Below, piece by piece: positions 1 through 8,391 of a stretch of 19,221 bases of DNA; position 1 is the first letter of the stretch, and every line of letters starts with the position of its first letter. The position numbers and the translations under genes were made by a program. Source of the DNA: Coleofasciculus sp. S288 (GTDB lineage Bacteria > Cyanobacteriota > Cyanobacteriia > Cyanobacteriales > Coleofasciculaceae); NCBI GenBank assembly GCA_020216575.1, contig JAIUYC010000001.1, positions 1-19,221 of the forward strand, read 5' to 3'. The notes below the pieces were generated by a model. The model saw nothing but the letters and a program-made list of their open reading frames with translations. It ran no database searches and was not told the origin of the DNA.

Positions 1-2021
1 GATCTGCGATCGTCTCCACTGTACTTGTCTGCCAAGGAGTAAGCTTGGAAGTGAATCGGTAAACCTAACTTGCCTCTGAGATATGCGCGATCGCGATCGG
101 AAATAAAACACACCAACCCTCGACCCGATACCGCGTCACTAATCCGATTAATTCCACTGCCGTGGGGTTGCCGAATCTCTAAACCTTTAAGTACTTGCAC
201 CTTACCAGATTTAGCAATATCACTAAGATCGTCTGGAAAATAAAACCGCCAGTCTTCCCGTACTTCCCGGTAGCCAGTTAACTTCAAACAGCACAGAGTT
301 TTTTCAAAACGAGTAGTTGTTACTCCAGATACCTCAGCTTGCCGATTAAATTCACTTCTCCCCATCCACTCAAATATAAAATTGCTGAGAATGCCAGGTA
401 AGTGATAAATTTTGAAGCGTTCGTTCTCCGGCTCATTCTCGTTTGTAGTATCGTATATTGCACAATCTAGCTGGCTGCTTCCCCGAAAACTCCGAGCCTC
501 ATCAACAACTTTTCCCTTCCCTTCGCTCTGACAATGCTTAATCTGTCCAAACTTTTTTCTAACACTAGCTCCCAAAGCTCTTTGAATATCATTGCCAAAA
601 CCGCCAGCCGCTTTAGGGTACTGTTGCTTAAGCTTCAATAATTCCGAATATACGCAAGCTGATTGAATTGCACCCCAACGCTGAGGATACTGCTTAAATT
701 CATGCACAAATGGATAGCGAGAACGAATGGCTTCTGTAAACGTTACTCTGTCGTAACTTTCACCATCATGTAGAGAAGGTGATTCCCCTTCAAACAACCG
801 CTCAACAATAAACTTGGGAACGAGTGCATAAGCCTGATAAGCGGGGAAACCTTGATGCCTGCCAATTCTACCAAAGCGCTGAATAAAATTACCTGCATCT
901 GCACCTTCAAAAACCAAGAAGTTAATTTTGAAATCTACCCCCACATCAATCGTAGATGTTCCCAAAATTAGATCGGCTTTGCTAACTGACGCAGCTTTTT
1001 CTGTCTCACCCGTTAAGCCAGTATTCTCCATGACTTTAAACCCTAAAGGCTCAAAAATGCCTTTAAAATGGGGAACCAGTTTCTTGACAGCAGCAATAGA
1101 ATTTAAGATGATTGCTCCTTTACTACCCCGGTAATCTTGAAAAAACTTCAAAATCACCGACTCTGCATTTTCCAGCAGCCAATCATAACTAGAACGTAAG
1201 TTTGGCTCTAGCGTCTTGGGAAAGTTCAAGGTAATAGGTTGACTAATCTGCCGCCAGTTATCCTCTGTAGGTACGAAACGATAAGCGTTGTGTTTAACTG
1301 GAGCGATAATTTTGTAGTTAATTCCAGATTTTGCGAGAAAATCCTGTAATAAGTCATCTGGCGTTGCTGACAGAAACAAAAACTTTTTTCCTGGAACTGT
1401 ATGTTTGATGAGCAGCAGGGCATTGAAAATGCTAGCTACTTGAGCTGATGAGAAAACATGAAACTCATCGAAGATAAACAAGTTATAGTTATCGTCAATT
1501 TTGCTGAATAGCTTATTGGCATTGTCTCCCTTAAGCTTATCTCCCTTCTTGAAGCGCTTGAGATACCGGAAATCATGGATATAGTAAAAAATATCCGGGT
1601 TAGTCAGCAAAATTTCTGCTTGATTGGAAAAATTGACTAATCCTGACTGCTTTGAAGGTAGCTTATTTGTACTTACAAAGTCTTCGAGAATGGCGGCAGT
1701 GAGACGATAAATTTGCAGGTCTTTCTCTGGTTGAAACTCATCTTTGTAGCGTTGCACTTGTTTTTCCTGATCTCTGGCTAACTCATTTGTCGGGTACGCC
1801 GCCAAAGTGGACGTACCACTTGTCATAGCGAGAAGATAAGCTGCCAGACTTTTGCCATCACCTGTCAATGCTTGATTGAAAACGACATCGTAATGGCGCA
1901 GCGCCTCTAACGTTGCAGCCTGATGCCAGGAAAGCGTCCAGCCATCAGGAAGTTTCACGCCTTCAGGTGTCGGCACAGTCTGAGAGTAAACAGGCTTGAG
2001 CGTAATTCTATAATCGGACAT
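1..2021 (-). CDS. cas3: Type I-D-like CRISPR-associated helicase Cas3 (Cas3'), C-terminus beyond window
   Basis: This is a superfamily 2 helicase. In type I CRISPR-Cas interference it is recruited to the target-bound Cascade complex and unwinds or translocates on DNA. The frame is open for 673 codons from the ATG at 2021 to the window edge, and I saw no internal stop or frameshift. Visible motifs are Walker A TGDGKS (residues 53-58), a DEFH box (185-188), SAT (218-220) and motif VI QRFGRIGR (381-388). Walker A lies only about 50 residues from the start, so there is no N-terminal HD nuclease domain. This is the expected layout of Cas3' in type I-D, where the HD domain sits on Cas10d. A divergent WYL regulator upstream matches known cyanobacterial I-D loci. 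The subtype is inferred, because cas10d, cas7, cas5 and the arrays would lie to the left of position 1. No good Shine-Dalgarno precedes the start. Confidence 0.88.
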   Translation of the reverse strand, partial: MSDYRITLKPVYSQTVPTPEGVKLPDGWTLSWHQAATLEALRHYDVVFNQALTGDGKSLAAYLLAMTSGTSTLAAYPTNELARDQEKQVQRYKDEFQPEKDLQIYRLTAAILEDFVSTNKLPSKQSGLVNFSNQAEILLTNPDIFYYIHDFRYLKRFKKGDKLKGDNANKLFSKIDDNYNLFIFDEFHVFSSAQVASIFNALLLIKHTVPGKKFLFLSATPDDLLQDFLAKSGINYKIIAPVKHNAYRFVPTEDNWRQISQPITLNFPKTLEPNLRSSYDWLLENAESVILKFFQDYRGSKGAIILNSIAAVKKLVPHFKGIFEPLGFKVMENTGLTGETEKAASVSKADLILGTSTIDVGVDFKINFLVFEGADAGNFIQRFGRIGRHQGFPAYQAYALVPKFIVERLFEGESPSLHDGESYDRVTFTEAIRSRYPFVHEFKQYPQRWGAIQSACVYSELLKLKQQYPKAAGGFGNDIQRALGASVRKKFGQIKHCQSEGKGKVVDEARSFRGSSQLDCAIYDTTNENEPENERFKIYHLPGILSNFIFEWMGRSEFNRQAEVSGVTTTRFEKTLCCLKLTGYREVREDWRFYFPDDLSDIAKSGKVQVLKGLEIRQPHGSGINRISDAVSGRGLVCFISDRDRAYLRGKLGLPIHFQAYSLADKYSGDDRR

Positions 2022-2115
2022 ACCCTTAAAAACTGTCCGTAACTTGTTGTTGTTCACCATCATTGCACTCAAAATAGACATTGACAAGAGAAATACGGAC
2101 AAAAGTGTACGGACA
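2015..2115. promoter_or_regulatory. Divergent cas3/WYL-regulator control region with repeated TACGGACA operator candidates
   Basis: The short gap between the two divergent starts carries the octamer TACGGACA twice in direct orientation (2094-2101 and 2108-2115, 14 bases apart). It also carries the inverse TGTCCGTA once (2034-2041). A CGGACA core recurs at 2015-2020, inside the first codons of cas3. Three perfect octamers and one hexamer in about 100 bases suggest binding sites for a regulator, most simply the adjacent WYL protein acting on both genes. A TTGACA hexamer at 2081-2086 could be a -35 box for the regulator gene, but no convincing -10 follows it. The operator role is inferred. Confidence 0.5.
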
Positions 2116-2121
2116 ATTTTA

Positions 2122-2988
2122 ATGAGTCGAAAAGGTCAGTCCATCACCCTATCCATTTCAGAACGCGACAAAGCCGAACTAGAAGCGATCGCACTCGAAC
2201 TCGGCATGAAGTGGGGCGATCGCCCCAACATTTCCAAGCTGGTAGAAGCGATCGCACGTCGCCAACTTTTAGTGTTCCCAAATAATGACTGGTCAGAAAC
2301 GCGCATCCGAGCGCTAGAACGCTCCATCCATGCCTTGACCGACATTGGTCAGATTGAGCAAGCGAAAATCATTGCGGAGTTGCTTCTCGAACGTAGCGAA
2401 CTCTCATTGCCCTTACGAGCAGAAATCGAACGCTTCTTGGAAAACCTACCCCCACCTTGGCGTTTAGAGATTGACCGCTACATCCTGCATCACCAGCCAT
2501 TTCAGCTTTCTTACCACGATGCAGCAGAACGCTTATGGAACTTTACTGTCCGCCATGCCAAAGTCACTCCCCACGAGAAGCGACTGTATCTTGATTGCTG
2601 GTGCGAGGAAACAGAAGGCAATCAAGACATAGACGACTTGCAACACAACTGGTGTTTGCGTTTAGACCGTATTCAAGACGCGGCGGTAACACCTGTTGAG
2701 GGTCAGTGGCTCCCCAATTTAGCGCAAATTGATGTGGAATTGCACTTATTGAAAGGCTTGGCATTTGCTTATCGAGCGAAACCCGAAGATCGCGAGAATG
2801 ACTGGCTACCCGATCAACCAAGAGTCCGACGAGTCGTAAGAAGAGTGTCAAGTACGTTCTGGTTTTTCCGTGAAGTCATGCAGTACGGGGAAGATTGCGT
2901 AATTGTGGCTCCCGATAGCGTGCGCGATCGCATCAAGCAGAAGCTACTCACTCTCTGCCATTTGTACAATATCGAAACTAAAAGTTAG
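2122..2988 (+). CDS. WYL-domain transcriptional regulator of the CRISPR-Cas locus
   Basis: This is a predicted DNA-binding regulator of about 288 residues. The N-terminal 50 residues are compact and helical, with alternating residues in GQSITLSISERDK followed by helices, as in ribbon-helix-helix or short winged modules. The middle is helical. The C-terminal half (from about LYLDCWCEE to the end) resembles the WYL ligand-sensing domain and its C-terminal extension. WYL proteins encoded next to cyanobacterial I-D cas genes are known to influence crRNA levels; Synechocystis Sll7009 also sits beside the I-D cas3. I chose the ATG at 2122: a longer frame from a TTG at 2044 would run through the repeated operator motif and adds residues unlike a protein start. 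No Shine-Dalgarno is evident. Control of the cas genes here is inferred from position and from the repeats upstream. Confidence 0.75.
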   Translation: MSRKGQSITLSISERDKAELEAIALELGMKWGDRPNISKLVEAIARRQLLVFPNNDWSETRIRALERSIHALTDIGQIEQAKIIAELLLERSELSLPLRAEIERFLENLPPPWRLEIDRYILHHQPFQLSYHDAAERLWNFTVRHAKVTPHEKRLYLDCWCEETEGNQDIDDLQHNWCLRLDRIQDAAVTPVEGQWLPNLAQIDVELHLLKGLAFAYRAKPEDRENDWLPDQPRVRRVVRRVSSTFWFFREVMQYGEDCVIVAPDSVRDRIKQKLLTLCHLYNIETKS

Positions 2989-3482
2989 CAGGAATGAAGG
3001 TGTTTCTCCTAGGTTGGCAAATTCCTCTCGGTTAAGCAGCGCCTAGAGAAGCACTGGCTCTATGGAATGTATAGATTTTTTACAACTTCTTGTGATACCA
3101 TTAATAATTATTATTACTACATCAAATCATAGCCGTTTGTGGTAGCTACCTCCGGAAAGCTATCTAGATTGCTGTACCCTGGAAGTTCTCTGGCTGAGAT
3201 TCCTTTTTAGCAAAAATTCTGAACAAATTGTATGCAGCTTCTTTAGGTTAAGAAACGTCTTTAATTCTTTTGTAATAAGCATCGAGTTGACAGGAGGATT
3301 ATTGCCAAAGAAAAAGTAAACTCAGATACACTATCTTGTCAAATATACACTATATCCACTCAGCCAAAAATCTCTCGAACAGAAACTACTGCTGAGGAAA
3401 CGGTAAGAAGTATAGTCTCAAAACAGCAAATTGAGACAATACAGTATAAGATTTTGAGATTATAGTTTTTAACTAAACAACA
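2989..3482. other. Non-coding spacer, about 490 bases
   Basis: I see no credible gene here. The stretch is AT-rich and contains a perfect palindrome, TAATAATTATTA, at 3102-3113. It must hold the promoter and leader of the DUF4388 gene at 3483, since no + strand gene is close enough upstream to carry it. AT-rich hexamers just upstream of that start (3440-3470) could be -10 boxes, but I cannot choose between them. No clear terminator follows the WYL gene. Confidence 0.4.
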
Positions 3483-4211
3483 ATGTCCATTACAGGTTCT
3501 ATTACAGACTTTTCCCTACAAGAAATTTTTCGCTTTGTCGGGAAAGGAAATAAAAGCGGATTGCTGACGGTTACTGCCTCGCCAGAATCCCAAATACCAT
3601 CGCATACGGCTCATTATATCTGGGTGCATCGGGGCGATATCGTAGCAGCAGCAAACCACTTAAATCAGCAAGATTTAGTTTGGCTAATCGATCAATACCC
3701 GTGGGTCAGCAATCGCGTAGTGACTAAACTAGCTCAGTTTTGTCCACCCGATAAACCATTGGGATTGTACCTTAGAAGTCAAGGGGCATTACAGAACGAA
3801 CAACTAGAACATCTATTCCAAGTTCAAATCGTGCGGCAAGCATGTGCCTTACTTCAACTTAAGGATGCCCAGTTTAAATTTGACCAGAACGTGCCAACCC
3901 CAACGCAAGAGATGACGGGGTTGAGCGTATCAGCGCTAGTCTTAGAAGAGATTTGGCAAAAACTGATTTTGTTGCAAAAACTGTTTGAGACTAGAAAGCG
4001 AAAGACAAGTGGATTAAACAGCTACCCCGAAAATTTTTGTCATCAACTTCACTTAGTTCTCGATATTGCCTTTTTCCACTCCCTAAATTTCTCCTTGTTT
4101 GACACCCAGAAGAGTTTTACTGAACTCTGCCAAGTTTTTGACTTGTGCGATCGCCCCTACGACTTACCCAAACCTAGGCAGGTTGAAGCAATGTGCTGTA
4201 CGGGGAAATAA
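3483..4211 (+). CDS. DUF4388 (PatA N-terminal-type) domain protein without receiver domain
   Basis: The protein has 242 residues. The start, with SITGSITDFSLQEIFRFVGKG followed by SGLLTV and later HYIWVHRGDIVAAA, is the DUF4388 pattern found at the N-terminus of cyanobacterial PatA-family response regulators. In the family, PatA-type proteins usually carry this domain, a linker and then a C-terminal CheY-like receiver domain, and act in gliding, phototaxis or heterocyst patterning. Here the protein ends at residue 242 after a helical linker, and no receiver sequence follows before the convergent gene nine bases away. It is therefore either a stand-alone DUF4388 scaffold or a truncated PatA relative. 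The frame is intact and composition is like its neighbours, so I call it a gene. The partner and process are unknown. Confidence 0.7.
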   Translation: MSITGSITDFSLQEIFRFVGKGNKSGLLTVTASPESQIPSHTAHYIWVHRGDIVAAANHLNQQDLVWLIDQYPWVSNRVVTKLAQFCPPDKPLGLYLRSQGALQNEQLEHLFQVQIVRQACALLQLKDAQFKFDQNVPTPTQEMTGLSVSALVLEEIWQKLILLQKLFETRKRKTSGLNSYPENFCHQLHLVLDIAFFHSLNFSLFDTQKSFTELCQVFDLCDRPYDLPKPRQVEAMCCTGK

Positions 4212-4220
4212 TCCTATTTC

Positions 4221-5027
4221 TCAGTCCGACTTCACCACCAGTTGTCGAACTTGTGCTGGAGTTAATTGCTCAACATTACTGAAAACTACAGCCGCACCAG
4301 CTTCTCTCAGCGTCTCCTCATAAGCATCACGGCGTTCTCTTGTCTCCTGAACGTGGGGGGGGAGAATGCCGACACCGATCCAGGAACGGACAGGGGAAAG
4401 GGTTCTAGCTTTCTGGGCAGTATACATATCAGCAACCGTGTCTCCTACGTAGAGAACTGGCAACTTAACATCAATGCGATCGCGCTGTTCTAACTGCTCC
4501 ACTGTTGCCAGCAATCCAGTAGGATCGGGTTTACCCGGAGCATCTTCCATGGCAACTAATACTGGTGTCTGAAGACCAAGACGTTTTTCCAGCACGTAGT
4601 TTGCTGAACCCCGTGTAGCACCACTGAAAAAACCCCAAGGAATGTTGGCAGCACTCAGGCTTTCCAGATAGCTAGGCTGTAAGAGTAGCGGTTCGGTACA
4701 GATATAGCCTGTCCAATGTTCGGGGTTCGGCCCTCGGTAGCGGGACTGGAAAAAGGCAACGAGGGTGTCATAGTCGAGAGCAAGTTGAGTTCGCGTCTGA
4801 CCTTGAGCCTCAAAGTATCGGTAAACTAACTCCTGGGACGCCTCCCAATCGTTGTTCCAAATTCCTTCCGATTTCAATTGGTCAATCTCTCCCTGGGAAG
4901 GGCGATAGGTATCGCCCGTGAAATGCTCCACCGTATCTGCGATCGCCCGCCGATACGATCCACCAACATCGCGGACGACGCCATCGATATCGAAAACAAC
5001 AATCGCAGTCCAGTTAGGAGTAAGCAT
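4221..5027 (-). CDS. HAD-IA superfamily hydrolase (TIGR01548-like)
   Basis: This is a predicted Mg-dependent phosphatase or phosphohydrolase of about 268 residues. All four HAD motifs are visible: motif I FDIDGVVRD near the N-terminus with the nucleophilic Asp, motif II FSGATR, the motif III lysine in GKPDP, and motif IV YVGDTVADM. A helical cap domain sits between motifs I and II, as in subfamily IA. The length and the sequence around motif I (FDIDGVVRDVGGSYRRAIAD) resemble a HAD-IA subfamily widespread in cyanobacteria whose substrate I do not know. I chose the ATG at 5027; a TTG nine codons upstream (5054) could extend it, but the conserved part begins just after the ATG. The gene converges with the DUF4388 gene nine bases away, with no visible terminator between them. 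Confidence 0.85.
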   Translation of the reverse strand: MLTPNWTAIVVFDIDGVVRDVGGSYRRAIADTVEHFTGDTYRPSQGEIDQLKSEGIWNNDWEASQELVYRYFEAQGQTRTQLALDYDTLVAFFQSRYRGPNPEHWTGYICTEPLLLQPSYLESLSAANIPWGFFSGATRGSANYVLEKRLGLQTPVLVAMEDAPGKPDPTGLLATVEQLEQRDRIDVKLPVLYVGDTVADMYTAQKARTLSPVRSWIGVGILPPHVQETRERRDAYEETLREAGAAVVFSNVEQLTPAQVRQLVVKSD

Positions 5028-5078
5028 TTTTGAGGTTGAACGAGTTATATCCAATCCGGTTAAATGACCATAACACCT

Positions 5079-5139
5079 GTAGGGGCGGGTTGATCAGTAT
5101 CCTTCCTCTATAACCCAGATATCGGTAAACCTGCCCTAC
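5079..5139. repeat. Imperfect palindromic repeat element
   Basis: GTAGGGGCGGGTT at 5079-5091 faces AAACCTGCCCTAC at 5127-5139, giving an imperfect 13-bp stem around a 35-base loop. Elements with GTAGGGGCGGGTT arms are, as far as I recall, scattered through many cyanobacterial genomes as small hairpin repeats. It lies between two divergent genes (HAD and PSRP-3) and could be a decayed MITE or REP-type unit. I see no target duplication. Confidence 0.5.
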
Positions 5140-5248
5140 GATAATCTAGTTATTCAAAGCGAAGATCCGCACAAAATCGCGATCAGGTAATCCAGCCGTG
5201 CGTTAAAATCAGGTATTGTACAGTAATCGAGAAGGCTGGGATTTTCCC

Positions 5249-5253
5249 GGAGG
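5249..5253 (+). promoter_or_regulatory. Shine-Dalgarno that fixes the TTG start of PSRP-3
   Basis: GGAGG lies five bases before the TTG at 5259. No in-frame ATG or GTG gives the conserved N-terminus: the GTGs at 5253 and 5255 are out of frame. The site therefore supports an uncommon TTG start. Confidence 0.65.
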
Positions 5254-5258
5254 TGTGA

Positions 5259-5558
5259 TTGTCCAAGTTTATTTTAAAAGTTCTCTGGCTAGACGAGAAC
5301 GTGGCTTTAGCCGTCGATCAGGTTGTGGGCAAAGGCACTAGTCCGCTGACGTCTTACTTTTTCTGGCCTCGGAACGATGCTTGGGAACAGCTCAAAGACG
5401 AGCTAGAAGCCAAGCACTGGATTAATGAGAAGGATCGCGTTGAGTTGCTCAACAAAGCCACAGAAGTGATTAACTACTGGCAAGAAGAGGGCAGAAATCG
5501 CCCGATGTCTGAAGCTCAGGCAAAGTTTCCAGAAGTGACGTTTACTGGCAGTGCTTAG
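5259..5558 (+). CDS. 30S ribosomal protein PSRP-3 (Ycf65 family)
   Basis: The protein has 99 residues. The sequence [20 protein letters not shown], then [19 protein letters not shown], then a helix ending in NYWQEEG is characteristic of the cyanobacterial and plastid small-subunit protein PSRP-3/Ycf65. The protein binds the 30S subunit and is found in cyanobacteria and plastids. The length fits the family. The start is a TTG preceded by GGAGG at good spacing. It stands alone, with a hairpin terminator directly after it that it shares with the convergent atpC gene. Confidence 0.9.
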   Translation: MSKFILKVLWLDENVALAVDQVVGKGTSPLTSYFFWPRNDAWEQLKDELEAKHWINEKDRVELLNKATEVINYWQEEGRNRPMSEAQAKFPEVTFTGSA

Positions 5559-5586
5559 TGCTTAGTCCAAGTCCGAGAAAAATGGT

Positions 5587-5640
5587 AAAAGGCAAAGGAG
5601 AAGAAACAGGTTCTTTCTTTTGCCTTTTTGTTTTTTATTT
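5587..5640. terminator. Strong bidirectional intrinsic terminator between PSRP-3 and atpC
   Basis: The arm AAAAGGCAAAGGAGAAGAA (5587-5605) pairs with TTCTTTCTTTTGCCTTTT (5611-5628) with few mismatches around a loop of about five bases. A T-rich tail follows on the + strand, and the A-rich 5' arm gives a U-rich run on the minus strand. It can end both the + strand PSRP-3 transcript and the minus strand atp transcript. Confidence 0.85.
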
Positions 5641-5646
5641 AATTTT

Positions 5647-6057
5647 TTAGACCATGCCACCAGCAGCTTGAAACCGAGCGCGTGCCCGTTTCAACGCCTG
5701 AGTTGCCTGGATTTTCTCCTGACGGTTTTCGCTGTTTTGGACTTGATTGAAACGGGTTTCCGCTTCTGCGAAGGCTGAGCGAGCCACTTCTTTATCAATT
5801 TTGTCTCCCCGCTCAGCACCATTGACGAGAATCGTCACTTCGTTGTTTTCGATTTCAGCGAATCCACCCATTAGAGCGATCGCCACCCAGTCTTTCCCAC
5901 TACGGACTCGCATGACACCCGTGTCCAGTGCTGACAACAGAGGAGCATGGTTGGTTAAGATGCCCAATTGACCCGTAGTGCTGGGTAGAATAACTTCTTC
6001 AGCTTGGGAGTCCCAAACTGTTTTGTCGGGAGCAACGACACGAACGGTTAAAGCCAT
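5647..6057 (-). CDS. atpC: F1Fo ATP synthase epsilon subunit
   Basis: The protein has 136 residues and full family length. It is the central-stalk subunit that, with gamma, couples rotation to catalysis and inhibits ATP hydrolysis; in cyanobacteria it serves both photophosphorylation and respiration on the thylakoid. The N-terminal beta-sandwich begins [20 protein letters not shown] and includes the conserved [16 protein letters not shown]. The C-terminal part is two helices rich in Ala, Arg and Glu. It lies 181 bases downstream of atpD on the same strand, the usual cyanobacterial beta-epsilon operon, apart from the large atp operon. The gene is also called atpE in plastid nomenclature. Confidence 0.97.
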   Translation of the reverse strand: MALTVRVVAPDKTVWDSQAEEVILPSTTGQLGILTNHAPLLSALDTGVMRVRSGKDWVAIALMGGFAEIENNEVTILVNGAERGDKIDKEVARSAFAEAETRFNQVQNSENRQEKIQATQALKRARARFQAAGGMV

Positions 6058-6193
6058 GTGTTGTTAGTTGTTAGTTCTGAGTTGTTTGTTGTTTGTTTGC
6101 AGGCTAGGGAGCATGAGCAAAAGCTCACCATGAATGGATGAAAATCCTTATTCCTTCTGCCCTGGAGCCTTCTGCCTTATTTTCAAGACAGGA

Positions 6194-6230
6194 GGTTGGA
6201 AGATTGGCAAGTTTTCCCAACCTTCCAACC
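6194..6230 (-). repeat. Hairpin in the atpD-atpC intercistronic spacer
   Basis: GGTTGGAAG (6194-6202) and CTTCCAACC (6222-6230) are perfectly complementary, and TTGG/CCAA pairs extend the stem inward. The hairpin starts nine bases past the atpD stop. It lacks a U-run on the minus strand, so it is unlikely to be a terminator. It more likely stabilises an mRNA 3' end or attenuates read-through into atpC. The rest of the spacer holds short pyrimidine-rich heptamer-like repeats (about 6140-6180). Confidence 0.55.
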
Positions 6231-6238
6231 TTCAACCG

Positions 6239-7869
<1,631 letters not shown>

Positions 7870-8117
7870 GGTGCAGTTTCTACCCATCCCAGTTGATAGC
7901 TGGGAGCGTTGATGCTGCACCATGGAACTTGAGCCTTGACAAGGTTAAGGGCCGGTACTTTCCAAGAGATACTGCCTTAACTCAACTAAGGCGGTTGAAT
8001 CTTTTGGTTCTAGATCTACAGGCTGGCTCAAATGTACCCGTAGGTAGGACTTTAACGCTTGCCCTTAACCCAGCAGGATAGTCCGAGCTGACCGTGAGTT
8101 CACGACAATGACTATCC
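7870..8117. other. Structured non-coding segment of unknown type
   Basis: Within 250 bases there are six perfectly complementary pairs: GGTGCAG 7870-7876 with CTGCACC 7915-7921, enclosing TCCCAG 7887-7892 with CTGGGA 7900-7905; TTGAGCC 7929-7935 with GGCTCAA 8025-8031; GGTTAAGGGC 7943-7952 with GCCCTTAACC 8061-8070; GCCTTA 7974-7979 with TAAGGC 7987-7992; and GGATAGTC 8076-8083 with GACTATCC 8110-8117, enclosing GTGA/TCAC. The third and fourth pairs cross, a pseudoknot-like arrangement. No frame looks coding. It may be a structured RNA (strand unknown), an ORF-less transposon remnant, or a long atpD leader. I could not match it to RNase P RNA, tmRNA, SRP RNA or a group I or II intron. Confidence 0.35.
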
Positions 8118-8310
8118 GCATAACAAAATTTAAAATAGCTGTTTAATAGATTACCATTCCTAGGGATCGCAGTGGAGGGTCACTTTCCTGTCACTCTGAA
8201 AGGCGATCGCTCAAAGAGCAAAGCCATGGGTGAAAAAAAGCTAATTTTAGGGTTAAAGGGTTCACTGGAGAATAAACTATGGTAAAATTCCTGACAGAAC
8301 TTATTACTCC

Positions 8311-8361
8311 AAAAAAGCCGGATGTAAACAGAGGCAAATTCTGGCAGCGTCTGGCTTTTTT
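8311..8361 (-). terminator. Intrinsic terminator downstream of the HD-domain gene
   Basis: AAAAAAGCC at 8311-8319 pairs perfectly with GGCTTTTTT at 8353-8361. The stem extends inward by further GC and GU pairs to about 14 bp, and a small CAGA/TCTG helix sits in the loop. It lies 31 bases past the stop of the minus-strand HD gene, and the A-run becomes a U-run in that direction. It could also stop a + strand transcript from the structured segment at 7870-8117. Confidence 0.75.
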
Positions 8362-8391
8362 TATGTTTTCAAAAGTAGTTCTTACTGATGA

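Noticed and set aside
900..1500. Possible frameshift in cas3
   Set aside because: The minus-strand frame read triplet by triplet from 2021 to 3 is open, with helicase motifs in the right order and spacing.
2044..2121. N-terminal extension of the WYL regulator from a TTG
   Set aside because: It would translate the operator-like repeats, and the protein has a natural ATG start at 2122.
7893..8081. Open frames across the structured segment upstream of atpD
   Set aside because: They are short, have no Shine-Dalgarno or protein-like composition, and overlap the paired segments.
8046..8117. Group I intron-like core (GGACT...AGTCC with the GGTTAAGGGC pairing as P3)
   Set aside because: A P8 hairpin and the conserved P/Q/R/S elements are missing, and GGATAGTC pairs better with GACTATCC just downstream.
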